Source: an uncultured Bacillota bacterium (GTDB taxonomy: Bacteria; Bacillota; Clostridia; Lachnospirales; Lachnospiraceae). Taken from it: a stretch of DNA of 64,000 nucleotides. The notes under the pieces are model-generated. The model had not been told where the DNA came from. It was given only the letters and a program-made list of their open reading frames with translations, and ran no database searches. Below, in pieces: positions 6,656 to 15,861 of this stretch; the first letter of the stretch is position 1, and every line of letters begins with the position of its first letter. Location of the stretch: assembly GCA_958352855.1 (NCBI GenBank), contig CATWQE010000007.1, positions 1 through 64,000 of the forward strand, read 5' to 3'. The position numbers and the translations under genes were made by a program.

Positions 6656-8047
6656 ATGGCATCGATCAGAGAACGAAACGGAAAATTTAATGTGATCTAT
6701 AACTATAAGGATGATTCCGGCAAACGGAAACAGAAATGGGAAACATATGACACAAAAGCAGAAGCAAAGAAGAGGAAAAGAGAAATAGAATATAAACAGG
6801 AAATGGGATCGCTTGTTGTTAGAAAGTGCAATACATTGTCAGATCTGCTTACAGAGTACGTTTCCCTATATGGAAAAGAAAAATGGGCATTGTCCACTTA
6901 CGAAGGGAATGTTAGTCTGATCAGAAATTATATTGAGCCTATGATTGGAACTGTAAAACTTTCGGAGATCAATACACGTTTTATGGAAAGATTCTATCAG
7001 GGATTGTTGCAGACAAAAGCAGTAGGAAATCCGGCAAAGGGAAATAAGAGAAATGAATATGTGTCAGCGAGTACTGTCAGAGATATTCACAAATTACTCC
7101 GCAATTGTTTTGAGCAGGCAATAAAATGGGAGATGTTAGAAAAAAATCCGTGTATCTATGCAACAGTGCCGAAACATAAATCACAGAAACGGGAAATCTG
7201 GACTGCAGAAACATTGATGTATGCAATGGACGTTTGTGAAGATCAACGATTGAAGCTAGCAATCAATTTGTCATTTTCCTGTTCCATGCGGTTAGGCGAA
7301 TTACTTGGTCTGACCTGGGATTGTGTAGATATTTCTCCGGAAGCAATCGAAGAAAATCGTGCATATGTTTATATCAATAAGGAAACACAACGGGTAAAAA
7401 AGGAATCGCTAAAAGATCTGGAGGGAAAAGATGTCTTACTGGTATTTCCTTCGCAGCACAAAACCAACACAACTGTTCAGATTTTGAAAACACCAAAAAC
7501 AGAAAGCAGTATCCGTAAGGTGTTTCTTCCAAAGAGCGTTGCAAATATGTTGGTTGAATGGAAAGCAGAGCAGGATGAAGTAAAAGAAGTGCTAGGCGAG
7601 GAATATATAGATTACAATCTGGTGATGGCAACGACATTTGGAAATCCGATTGGTACCGGGGCAATCCGGGGACAATTGAAAAAACTGATCGAAGAGCATA
7701 ATCTTCCTCCGGTTGTCTTCCACAGTTTAAGACATAGCAGTGTAACCTATAAATTAAAACTGAATGGAGGAGACATCAAAGCGGTTCAAGGGGATTCCGG
7801 GCATTCACAGGTTGATATGGTAACAGATATATATTCCCATATTATTGATGAGGATCGAAGACGAAACGCAGAATTATTCGAGGAAGCATTCTATGAGAAG
7901 AAAAATCTGGATCCAAAGATGCACGATGAAACAGCAACTCAGACAGTAGATGTACCAGATGATGTAGATGCAGAGCTGCTTGCAAAAGTATTGGCAAATC
8001 CGGAAATGAAAGCATTGCTGGCATCACTGGCGAAGGCAATGAAGTAA
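6656..8047 (+). CDS. int: Tyrosine recombinase / integrase of the mobilizable element
   Basis: Catalyses site-specific integration and excision. Catalytic residues are visible: Arg212 in SMRLGELLGL, His356-x-x-Arg359 in FHSLRH, His383 in SGHSQ and the nucleophile Tyr393 in DIYSHI. The N-terminus (SIRERNGKFNVIYNYKDDSG) is the AP2-like arm-binding domain, followed by a SAM-like core-binding domain to about residue 165. The start at 6656 has GGAAAGGG in the end of the preceding gene; a longer frame back to 6614 lacks a site. At 463 residues it is full length. As it is the last gene before non-element DNA, one attachment site may lie just downstream. Confidence 0.93.
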   Translation: MASIRERNGKFNVIYNYKDDSGKRKQKWETYDTKAEAKKRKREIEYKQEMGSLVVRKCNTLSDLLTEYVSLYGKEKWALSTYEGNVSLIRNYIEPMIGTVKLSEINTRFMERFYQGLLQTKAVGNPAKGNKRNEYVSASTVRDIHKLLRNCFEQAIKWEMLEKNPCIYATVPKHKSQKREIWTAETLMYAMDVCEDQRLKLAINLSFSCSMRLGELLGLTWDCVDISPEAIEENRAYVYINKETQRVKKESLKDLEGKDVLLVFPSQHKTNTTVQILKTPKTESSIRKVFLPKSVANMLVEWKAEQDEVKEVLGEEYIDYNLVMATTFGNPIGTGAIRGQLKKLIEEHNLPPVVFHSLRHSSVTYKLKLNGGDIKAVQGDSGHSQVDMVTDIYSHIIDEDRRRNAELFEEAFYEKKNLDPKMHDETATQTVDVPDDVDAELLAKVLANPEMKALLASLAKAMK

Positions 8048-8307
8048 TGAAAAATAGTGAAATTTTAGTGGAAAAATTCGATGTGCAGAATTTTCAGCAA
8101 GTTAAAATATAAAATAGAGTTCAAAGGAACTTTTCGATTTATGACACAGAGAATCGTTCAGATGCTATGTTATGAATAATTTAGGTTTATATATTTAAAA
8201 CAGCAGTTTTTATCCAACTATTGAAAGTTTCATCCAGAATGGGGTATAATATGGACGAAAGAACAAAGGAATGGATGATAAACCTAAGGAAGGTAGGTGT
8301 AGAGGTG
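8048..8307. other. Junction region between integrase and Fic gene
   Basis: AT-rich sequence with no reading frame of note. If the element ends close to its integrase gene, an attachment site should lie here, but no direct repeat partner is visible in the window because the other end lies to the left of base 1. The Fic gene promoter lies at 8221-8250. Confidence 0.4.
8221..8250 (+). promoter_or_regulatory. Sigma-A-type promoter for the Fic gene
   Basis: TTGAAA (8221-8226), 18 bases, TATAAT (8245-8250). It lies 57 bases before the chosen GTG start and argues against starts earlier in the frame. Confidence 0.6.
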
Positions 8308-9384
8308 AGAAAGTTTGATTATATGAAATTAGCAGATAGATTGTGGGATGGAGAAGTCGTGTCATATATTGCAAAAATTCATGAATGTAAAGGGCGTCAG
8401 GAATTATTTACAAGGCAGAAGCCGGTTGAACTGGAGCGTTTGATAGAAATTGCACGTGTACAGAGTACAGAGGCATCAAATAAAATAGAAGGTATTGTTA
8501 CAACAAGTACACGTATTAAACAGCTTATGAATGAGAAAACAACACCTAAATCACGAGATGAAAGTGAAATTGTTGGATATCGTGATGTACTTAATACCAT
8601 TCATGAGAGTCATGATTTCATACCAATTAGAACAGCATATATTTTACAATTACATCGTGATTTGTTAAAACATGCAGGTCTTTCCTATGGAGGTCAATTT
8701 AAGAATACACAGAATTATATCAATGAGACAAAGGCTGATGGAACAGTAGTAACAAGATTTATTCCGTTGTCACCGTATGAAACGGAACAGGCAATAGAGG
8801 CAATTTGTGAAAGTTATAGAAGAACATTGGCAATGGAAACGGTTGATCCGTTGATTTTAATTCCAACATTTATTTCTGACTTCCTTTGTATCCATCCATT
8901 CAATGATGGAAACGGAAGAATGAGCAGATTACTGACTTTATTGCTTCTGTATCAAAATGGATATGAAGTTGGAAAGTATATCAGTATAGAGAAGCAGATT
9001 GAAAAAACCAAAGATGCATATTACGATGTATTGGAACGAATTGATTATGGATGGCACGAGGAAGAGAATGATCCAACTCCTTTTATTAAGTATATGCTTC
9101 AGGTAATTCTCGCTTGTTATAAAGAGTTTGAAGAGCGAGTTGGATTGATGTCAGAAAAAAATAGAAGTACGGTATATGATGTTGTTAAAAACTATGTAAC
9201 TGAAAAAATAGGTAAATTTACTGGTGCGGAGGTTATCGCAGCATGTCCGATTGGTAGTCGATCAGCTGTTTTAAATGCATTGAATAAGCTTACAAAAGAA
9301 GAGATAATTGTAAAGTGCGGTTCAGGAAGGGGAACGTTCTATGTACGGAAAGATGCTATGGAAAATGAGAACCTTCCCCAATAG
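8308..9384 (+). CDS. Fic family protein with N-terminal inhibitory motif
   Basis: Fic proteins transfer AMP (or other phosphate groups) to Ser, Thr or Tyr of target proteins. The active motif HPFNDGNGRMSR is complete from His196. The sequence SNKIEG (57-62) matches the inhibitory helix motif S/T-x-x-x-E-G/N of class II Fic proteins, whose Glu blocks ATP binding. The C-terminal 90 residues look like a winged helix. The GTG at 8308 is taken as start because it gives the family-like RKFDY opening. Earlier frame would overlap the promoter at 8221-8250. The gene stands alone. It may be a regulated AMPylase or a self-limiting toxin. Confidence 0.88.
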   Translation, partial: RKFDYMKLADRLWDGEVVSYIAKIHECKGRQELFTRQKPVELERLIEIARVQSTEASNKIEGIVTTSTRIKQLMNEKTTPKSRDESEIVGYRDVLNTIHESHDFIPIRTAYILQLHRDLLKHAGLSYGGQFKNTQNYINETKADGTVVTRFIPLSPYETEQAIEAICESYRRTLAMETVDPLILIPTFISDFLCIHPFNDGNGRMSRLLTLLLLYQNGYEVGKYISIEKQIEKTKDAYYDVLERIDYGWHEEENDPTPFIKYMLQVILACYKEFEERVGLMSEKNRSTVYDVVKNYVTEKIGKFTGAEVIAACPIGSRSAVLNALNKLTKEEIIVKCGSGRGTFYVRKDAMENENLPQ

Positions 9385-9508
9385 AGGTGATATTATTCAT
9401 AATATGTTGGAATATGTTGATATTGCTGGAGAGTATGTTTAAATCAGATAAATGCCCGAAAAGTCTTAATGAAAATCACAATATACGAAAAAAAAGGAAG
9501 GGATTTTA

Positions 9509-9946
9509 ATGCTGAATATTTATTATGGTGATATGAAAGAAGCTGTATATAATACATCGGCTTATTTCAAATATGATTATGAAGACAGTTGGATTGTAGA
9601 TCCTTTTGTGAAAGAAATGATTCAGGATGTAGATAAGTCAACAGTTTTGGATAGTGGAGTGATAGACAGTCCGGTTTTAGGCAAGATTCTGCCAACCGGG
9701 TTATCCGGAGGAGTAAAAACGTTAATTCTTTTTAAGTTTAATAAAGATAAAATTTTCAATGCATCAACTTGTGGAGATAACTGTGCGAAATGGTTGCTTA
9801 AAATTGCAGAATCGGAAGACAGGACAGTAAATCTGCGGCATTTGATGGATTTTGGTAAGGATCCTTTTACAATCCGTATTTTGAATACCAACGAAATTGT
9901 TCACTCTATGAAAGAACTGGTACCGATTGCGGGAGAATTTGTCTAA
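9509..9946 (+). CDS. DUF4869-like protein
   Basis: This 145-residue protein begins MLNIYYGDMKEAVYNTSAYF, with AAGGAAGGG 10 bases upstream. It includes DSPVLGKILPTGLSGGVKTL (about 53-72) and a Cys pair in STCGDNCAKWL. I assign it to DUF4869 from memory of this opening; no function is known for the family. The ATPase-like gene follows after 15 bases, so they form one operon. The pairing of a small unknown protein with a P-loop protein resembles toxin/antitoxin or defence pairs, but this is inference. Confidence 0.6.
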   Translation: MLNIYYGDMKEAVYNTSAYFKYDYEDSWIVDPFVKEMIQDVDKSTVLDSGVIDSPVLGKILPTGLSGGVKTLILFKFNKDKIFNASTCGDNCAKWLLKIAESEDRTVNLRHLMDFGKDPFTIRILNTNEIVHSMKELVPIAGEFV

Positions 9947-9961
9947 TGGAGGGGTGGTGCG

Positions 9962-10936
9962 ATGAGAGGGAAACATAGAGTTATTGTATCAACAAAACGT
10001 TTAAAATATGATTTTGAAATTCGGAGAAATTTGACGATCATTCGCGGGGACAGCGCTACGGGAAAAACTACTCTTGTAGATATGATTCAGGAATATGTGA
10101 ATAATCCAACAGGAAGTCCGGTGGAACTGATATGTGATAAGAAATGTTATGTGCTGGAAGGCGCTTTGTGGAAAGGACAACTGGCGGAGATTACTGATAG
10201 TATCGTATTTATTGATGAGGGAAATGATTTTATTAAGACTAAAGAGTTTGCCGGAGAAATTCAGAAAACAGATAATTATTATGTGATTGTAACGAGAGAA
10301 TCCTTGCCAACTTTACCATATAGTGTGGAAGAAATTTATGGGATCCGGACATCCGGGAAGTATGGAACATTGAAGCAAAGCTACTATGAATTTTATCGGA
10401 TATAGGGTACGCTTACTCATGAAAAAGACGTAACACCTGAATTGGTAATAACAGAAGACAGTAATTCTGGATATCAGTTTTTCGATCATGTGTGTCGCGA
10501 AAAACATTTGCGATGCGAAACTATGAATGGGAAATCCAATGTATTCCATTACTTGAGAGAGCATAAGAATGAGAAAATACTTGTTATTGCAGATGGCGCC
10601 GCTTTTGGATCAGAAATTGATCGAGTATTAAGGTTAATAGAAGGATGCAAAAATATGGCATTGTATTTACCGGAGTCTTTTGAGTGGCTGATTTTATCTG
10701 CCGGAATTCTGAAAAACAATCATGTGACAGAGATATTGGATGCTCCATATGATTATGTAGATAGTGAAGCTTTTTTCAGTTGGGAAAGATTCTTTACAGC
10801 AGTTTTGATTGATGAAATGAAAGATACATATCTTGCATATATGAAAAAGAGAGTAAATCCGGTATATCTACAGGATGTGATTAAGGAGACAATCCTTGAG
10901 AAAATAGAAAAAATTAGTCTGACATGGAAAAAATAA
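9962..10936 (+). pseudogene. ATPase with TOPRIM-like second half, interrupted by an in-frame amber codon
   Basis: The frame opens at the ATG at 9962 (GGAGGGG upstream) and is closed by TAG at 10403-10405, codon 148. The same frame then stays open for 177 more codons to 10936 with protein-like content. The first part has Walker A (GDSATGKTT, about 29-37) and a Walker B-like VFIDEG. The second has LVITEDSNSG and, later, ILVIADGAAFGSEID, which recall the acidic Glu and Asp-x-Asp blocks of TOPRIM/OLD-type nucleases. No ribosome binding site precedes the second part. Read as a whole it would be 324 residues. Most likely a nonsense-mutated gene; two-protein expression or read-through is less likely. 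Confidence 0.7.
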
Positions 10937-10940
10937 AAAA

Positions 10941-10964
10941 GACTACAGTTATAATTTAGTAGTC
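10941..10964 (-). terminator. Terminator for minus-strand transcription
   Basis: GACTAC (10941-10946) pairs with GTAGTC (10959-10964). On the minus strand it is followed by TCTTTTTTATTTTTT, so it would stop transcripts arriving from the right. On the plus strand it lacks a T tract. Confidence 0.5.
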
Positions 10965-11215
10965 AAAACACCGTAGACAAGCAGTCTAAAGTACGGTATT
11001 ATATGTATAGAAATCAATTCAATTTCATATTGTTTATCATTCTCGAATGCTTGAATGATGGTAGCCATATTTTCCATAATGGTGGTGACACGAAGGTATT
11101 CCCCAAGTATTAGCTGATGCAAATATTCTGCTAATAAACAGGTCCTATCTAAGGTATATATGTGGGGTACAGAGATTGACTTGATTTGACTCGGAAGTAG
11201 AAAAAAGCCTTGACT
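10949..11215 (-). pseudogene. Decayed reading frame of unknown origin
   Basis: An 88-codon minus-strand frame runs between stops without a proper start near its beginning. It contains HIYTLDRTCLLAEYLHQLIL and MENMATIIQAFENDKQYE, which look like real helical protein. It ends inside the terminator at 10941-10964, as real genes often do. Internal ATGs have no Shine-Dalgarno sequence. I regard it as the 3' remnant of a gene whose front was lost; it could also be chance. Confidence 0.35.
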
Positions 11216-11260
11216 TTAAAGGGCTTATAATGATAGTTCTTGTCCGGAATTGACACTACT

Positions 11261-11308
11261 ACTCGCTCTCCTAAGCACTAGTTGTGGGTTCGATTCCCGC
11301 AGGAAACG
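11261..11308 (+). pseudogene. 3' half of a tRNA-Arg(CCT)-like gene
   Basis: The anticodon-loop-like CTCCTAA (11268-11274) is followed by a T arm with stem GTGGG/CCCGC (11284-11288 and 11296-11300) and loop TTCGATT. No matching 5' half (acceptor or D arm) is present, the anticodon stem does not pair well, and CCA is not encoded. Integrative elements often carry such 3' ends because they insert there. It is probably an old attachment site, not a working tRNA. Confidence 0.55.
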
Positions 11309-11637
11309 TTTGAGAATGTGGAAATGCCTTTCATCAAGGTTTTCCACTTTTTGTTTTTGCCCAAAGATTTGACAGAACCAGTTTTGGTGGATGAGGAAAG
11401 AAAAATCGGCTAGAGACAATATTATAACCATCATTCAGGGACTGTAGGTAACAATTAAAAATTATGGGAAACAATCGTTAAATGGTAGTGAAGAAGGATG
11501 GAAGCTGGAATTAATGTCAAAGCGAGAGGGCGTGAAAGAGATTCCAATTAGAATAAAATCAGAGAGAAATTTATGAAGAAACGGATAGTTTGAAAATTGC
11601 CAGAGCATTTAGAAAAGCAGGAAGGAGAATGTAGTAA
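11309..11637. other. Non-coding stretch with degraded coding traces
   Basis: About 330 bases with scattered stops in all frames. Short runs such as the one around 11520-11570 look coding, but each is closed within about 30 codons. I see no RNA gene. It is consistent with erosion at the boundary of an old insertion. Confidence 0.3.
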
Positions 11638-12234
11638 ATGAATCAAAATGAAACGCAGTGGGATAAATTCCTGAAGATAAAGACTACAGGGAGGGATGAT
11701 TCGCGCTCAGATCAGTATAGATATCCGTATGAACCAACTTCCTATATGGTTTTAGAACGTTTGGCAAACAGTGGACTAATCAGGAAAAATAATACACTGA
11801 TTGATTATGGAACTGGAAAAGGAAGAGTATGTTTTTATCTTTCGTATCAGACCAGATGTAAGACCATCGGCGTTGAATATGATGAACGGATTTACCAGAG
11901 CGCTTCAGAAAATAAAAAAACAGCAGTCTCTGGAGACAGGACGACATTTGTTTTATCCGGTGCGGAAGATTATAAAGTTCCTGTTGACGTGGACAGGTGC
12001 TATTTTTTTAACCCTTTTTCAGTGAAGCTCTTTCAGTCTGTTCTGGCAAGAATCTATGAATCATATTATAAAAATCCAAGAGAGATATTGCTGTTTTTCT
12101 ACTACCCTTCAGAGGATTATGTGAGCAGCCTAATAACAGAGAAACAATTGATGTTTTATGATGAAATAGATACCTCTGATTTGTTTTCGGGCGATGATCG
12201 AAGGGAAAAAATCTTAATATTTCAAGTGATTTAA
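11638..12234 (+). CDS. SAM-dependent methyltransferase (class I)
   Basis: This 198-residue protein has the SAM-binding motif I LIDYGTGKGRVCFYLS (about 55-70), an acidic residue after strand 2 (IGVEYDERIY) and FFNPF at the motif IV position, resembling the NPPF/NPF loops of amino- or RNA-methyltransferases. An AAGGAGA site lies about 10 bases before the ATG. The substrate is unknown. It stands alone between the degraded region and the GGDEF/EAL gene. Confidence 0.75.
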   Translation: MNQNETQWDKFLKIKTTGRDDSRSDQYRYPYEPTSYMVLERLANSGLIRKNNTLIDYGTGKGRVCFYLSYQTRCKTIGVEYDERIYQSASENKKTAVSGDRTTFVLSGAEDYKVPVDVDRCYFFNPFSVKLFQSVLARIYESYYKNPREILLFFYYPSEDYVSSLITEKQLMFYDEIDTSDLFSGDDRREKILIFQVI

Positions 12235-12327
12235 AAAGCCGGATATGCGGTAAACTTGCACATATGCTATACTCAGAATATAGAAATATAAACAAGGATT
12301 AGAGAACCAGGCGGGAGGCTTGTAGTA

Positions 12328-15300
12328 ATGCAAGATAAAATGAAAAAGATACTGGATGAGTTGGAAACAAATATCTATATGACCGATGCAAGAACCCATA
12401 AGATTCTTTTTATGAACAAAAGGATGAAGGCGGATTATAATATTCAAAGCCCGGAAGGAAAATGCTGCTGGGAGGTGTTGCAGCAGGGACAGGATGGACC
12501 ATGTGAATTTTGCAAAATAAAGGAATTAATAGAAGAGAAAAAAGAAAGAATCCGATGGGAGGAAAAGAACAGTAAGGTTGGGCGTGTTTTTGATAATTAT
12601 GATAGTCTGTTTGAAATTAATAATCAGCTTATTCATATGCAGCAGTCTTTTGACATTACAGAATATTTGGAATTGAGCAGGCAAAAGGAAAAAGACGAAC
12701 TGTGTAATGTATGGAACAGGACGAAGGGAAAGGGAATGTTAGAAGAACGTCTGAAGCATATGGCGGACAGCGGACATTCTTATCTGCTTGTTTTATTAGA
12801 CACAGATAATATCAAGGGCGTTAATGAAAATTATGGGTATGGAGAAGGTGATTTCTTTTTACAGCGTACTGCTCAGATTGCAAAGGAATCCTTGCGGGAA
12901 GAGGATTTTATTTTTCGTTTAAGTGGAGACGAATTTATTGTTGTAATGGAAGATACAAAAGTGGCAGAAGGAACGAAAAAAATTCTGAAATGGAGAAAGC
13001 TGCTTGAGGAAGAAGAGAAGAAGCTAAAGAAACCCTACAGAATGTCTTTTTGCTATGGGACGAATTATGTAACAGCGTCAAATACCTTGCAGGTGAATGA
13101 TTTAATTGCCCAGGCAGACGAGAAAATGTACGGTGAAAAGCTGAGAAAGAGGAAGAACTATGCGGTGAAAATGAACCCTTTTCGTTCTAATTCCCATGAA
13201 GCAGGGGAGATGGAATATCCGTCAAAATTTCTTTATGAGGCGTTGGTAAATAGTAGCGATGATTTCATTTATTTTTGTGATATGAAAACCGGATTGTTCC
13301 GTTATCCTCCGGCTCAGGTAGAGATGTTTGATTTGCCGGGAGAGATTGTAGGAGATACATTATCCCACTGGAAGAAGATTGTACACCCGGAAGACTGGGA
13401 GCGTTTTTATAAATCTAATATGGAAATCGGAGAAGATAAGGCAGACTATCATTCTATAGAATTCAGAGCCAGAAAACGAAGCGGAGAGTATACCTGGATT
13501 CGATGCAAAGGGCAGTTGATTCGTGATGAATATGGAAAGCCCAGTTTTTTTGCAGGGATTATGAAGCTTCTTGGGCAACAAAATAAGGTGGATCCTTTGA
13601 CCCAATTATTGAATCATGCAGAGTTTATGAAAGCAGTGGAACGGAATATTCAGGATGAAATGGTGGAGCAGATGGCGGTTATACTTTTGGACATTGATGA
13701 TTTTCATCAGATTAATGAGTTATATAGCCGTTCGCTGGGAGATGAGGTTTTGAAAATTCTCAGTCAGGCAATACAGGCTATTTTACCGGATAATGCTGCC
13801 CTATACCGCATGGAAAAAGATTGCATGGGAATTATTCTGGAAAATGGGGACACCTTGCAGGCTGAGTATTTATACCGGATGATTCAGAAGCACATTATGC
13901 GAATGAGGGAATGGCAGCAGAAAAAATTAACCATAGAGGTATCTGCCGGATGTTCCATGTATCCACATGATGGGAAAAACCCAGAGGAATTGTATCGATA
14001 CGCTGCATTTACATTGCAGGAAGCCAAAAAACAGGGAAAAAATCAACTGCTATTTTTTTCGGATGAAATCCTGGAAAATAAATCCCGATTTATTCGTCTG
14101 GTACGTCAGTTAAGGGAAGATGTATCCAGGAATTACAGAGGCTTTTATGTGGATTATCAGCCTCAGGCAGATACAAAAACAAAAGAGATTGTCGGTGTAG
14201 AAGCATTGATGCGATGGAGAGATATCCAGGGAAAATTAGTATCTCCCGGAGAATTTATACCGGTTATGGAAGAAAATGCTATGATTTACAATGCAGGATT
14301 GTGGATGATACAAAAGGTGTTAAAGGATAGCAAAGAATGGATTGCAATACGTCCAAATTTCACAGTTAGCGTCAATATCTCTGCATTACAGCTTTTAGAG
14401 GATTCTTTTCTGGAGGATTTGTATAGAGTTATAGAAGAGGAGAAATTCCCTTTTGAGAATCTGATTCTTGAACTGACCGAGAGCTATACTGTGAAAAATA
14501 TGAATACTTTTTGGGAAAAATTCAGCCGGCTCAGGGAAAAGGGAATACGGATTGCAATCGATGATTTTGGAACAGGTTATTCTTCTCTTGGAGTATTGAA
14601 AAATGCTCCCATTGATATTGTGAAAATAGACAAAACCTTTGTAAAGGATATTTTAAGAAGTCATTTTGATGCCACATTTATTAGTTTCGTAGTGGCTATT
14701 TGTCATGAGGCAAATATTGCTGTTTATCAGGAAGGCGTGGAGACGGAAGAGGAGTATCACTTTTTACATAATATGAAATTGGATTGTATACAGGGATATT
14801 ATTTTGGAAAGCCAATGTCAAAGCAACATATCACAGAGAAATTACAAAAGCATCAGGAAAGGCATTGGCATAACAAAACTCAAGAGGTGGATCGTGACTA
14901 TTTTCATACAAACCAAGGATTTATTGTGGAAACAGCGAAAAAAGAAAAGGATTTTTATCAGGCTATGCTTTCAGAAACTGCGGCATATGCAGAGGTGGAT
15001 GTGGAGCGTGGCTGCCTTATGAAAGCAGGAGGACTTTGGGAAGAATATTTTTCTGATAAAGGCTGCCAAAGAGAGTCTTTTTCTCAGATTGTGGAATGTG
15101 GGATTTTACAAAATACCCTTCCGGAAAACAGAGAAGAATACAGAAGCTATCTGGACATAGAGAATATGAAAAAACAATATCGGGAAGGAAACTATACCAG
15201 AAAATATTGTTTTCAGAGTATGCAAGATTACACACTGTGCTGGATGGAATTAACTGTGCATGTTTTTCAGGAAGGGGATACAGGAAACATGTATGCGCTC

Positions 15301-15837
15301 CTCTACCTGAAAAATATAGATAGTGCTAAAAAACGGGAGCTGGAACAGGAAATGGCCGCTATGAGAGACCCGCTGACAAATGTTTTTAATCGCAGAAGCT
15401 TTGAGCAGGAAGTAAATAGTTTCGTGCTTGGGGAGAAAGATGCTTTTGGAGCCATGTTGTTGGTGGATATGGATGATTTTAAGAAAATTAATGATACATA
15501 TGGACATTTAAAGGGGGACGAAGTCCTTCAGAAGCTGACGGATGTATTAATGTCTACCTTCCGGCGCAAGGATGTAATAGGGCGTTTAGGAGGAGATGAA
15601 TTCGTTGTCTTTGTTAAAGGGGTGAAAAAAAGAGAGGTTCTGGACCGGCGCATGGAGCAGTTCTACGAGGCGTTGCAGATGCTGGAAGATTGCTCCATTA
15701 CCTGCAGCGCCGGAATTGCTATTGCAGAACAGGAAGGATTTTCTTATCAGGAGACCCTGCGTCAGGCGGATGAGGCCCTGTATCACAGTAAACAAAATGG
15801 GAAAAACCGATACTGCTATTATGAAAAAGAGAGGTAA
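12328..15837 (+). CDS. Multidomain PAS / GGDEF / EAL cyclic-di-GMP signalling protein
   Basis: This 1169-residue protein has no clear membrane segments. The order is as follows. A PAS-like domain (1-115) carries a Cys cluster at 46, 47, 59 and 62. A first diguanylate-cyclase domain has SGDEF at 199-203. A PAS domain with PAC-like end lies at about 300-415. A degenerate GGDEF domain lies at about 415-565, where the signature reads MEKDCM. An EAL phosphodiesterase domain starts with EAL at 625-627 and includes DDFGTGYSS and EGVETEE. A linker follows, then a C-terminal GGDEF with intact signature at 1088-1092. It could both make and break c-di-GMP; the Cys-rich PAS may sense redox or metal. GGAGG lies upstream of the ATG. 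Confidence 0.88.
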   Translation: MQDKMKKILDELETNIYMTDARTHKILFMNKRMKADYNIQSPEGKCCWEVLQQGQDGPCEFCKIKELIEEKKERIRWEEKNSKVGRVFDNYDSLFEINNQLIHMQQSFDITEYLELSRQKEKDELCNVWNRTKGKGMLEERLKHMADSGHSYLLVLLDTDNIKGVNENYGYGEGDFFLQRTAQIAKESLREEDFIFRLSGDEFIVVMEDTKVAEGTKKILKWRKLLEEEEKKLKKPYRMSFCYGTNYVTASNTLQVNDLIAQADEKMYGEKLRKRKNYAVKMNPFRSNSHEAGEMEYPSKFLYEALVNSSDDFIYFCDMKTGLFRYPPAQVEMFDLPGEIVGDTLSHWKKIVHPEDWERFYKSNMEIGEDKADYHSIEFRARKRSGEYTWIRCKGQLIRDEYGKPSFFAGIMKLLGQQNKVDPLTQLLNHAEFMKAVERNIQDEMVEQMAVILLDIDDFHQINELYSRSLGDEVLKILSQAIQAILPDNAALYRMEKDCMGIILENGDTLQAEYLYRMIQKHIMRMREWQQKKLTIEVSAGCSMYPHDGKNPEELYRYAAFTLQEAKKQGKNQLLFFSDEILENKSRFIRLVRQLREDVSRNYRGFYVDYQPQADTKTKEIVGVEALMRWRDIQGKLVSPGEFIPVMEENAMIYNAGLWMIQKVLKDSKEWIAIRPNFTVSVNISALQLLEDSFLEDLYRVIEEEKFPFENLILELTESYTVKNMNTFWEKFSRLREKGIRIAIDDFGTGYSSLGVLKNAPIDIVKIDKTFVKDILRSHFDATFISFVVAICHEANIAVYQEGVETEEEYHFLHNMKLDCIQGYYFGKPMSKQHITEKLQKHQERHWHNKTQEVDRDYFHTNQGFIVETAKKEKDFYQAMLSETAAYAEVDVERGCLMKAGGLWEEYFSDKGCQRESFSQIVECGILQNTLPENREEYRSYLDIENMKKQYREGNYTRKYCFQSMQDYTLCWMELTVHVFQEGDTGNMYALLYLKNIDSAKKRELEQEMAAMRDPLTNVFNRRSFEQEVNSFVLGEKDAFGAMLLVDMDDFKKINDTYGHLKGDEVLQKLTDVLMSTFRRKDVIGRLGGDEFVVFVKGVKKREVLDRRMEQFYEALQMLEDCSITCSAGIAIAEQEGFSYQETLRQADEALYHSKQNGKNRYCYYEKER

Positions 15838-15861
15838 ATGCAGCCGATTCTTCCCGCAGGA

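Noticed and set aside
8048..8220. A defined right attachment site of the mobilizable element
   Set aside because: Position next to the integrase makes it plausible, but the left end is outside the window, so no repeat pair can be shown.
10403..10405. Amber codon recoded as an amino acid
   Set aside because: Other genes in the window end normally at TAG (for example the four-HTH gene at 6652), and no recoding signal is seen; a nonsense mutation is simpler.
11210..11231. TTGACT and TATAAT as a promoter for the tRNA-like sequence
   Set aside because: The spacer is only 10 bases; the boxes cannot act together, though a decayed promoter is possible.
11225..11434. 69-codon minus-strand frame across the tRNA-like fragment
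   Set aside because: It runs antisense to the tRNA-like sequence, has no ribosome binding site and resembles no protein.
14804..15323. Extra frames within the GGDEF/EAL gene
   Set aside because: They overlap an intact long frame with clear domains and have no start signals.
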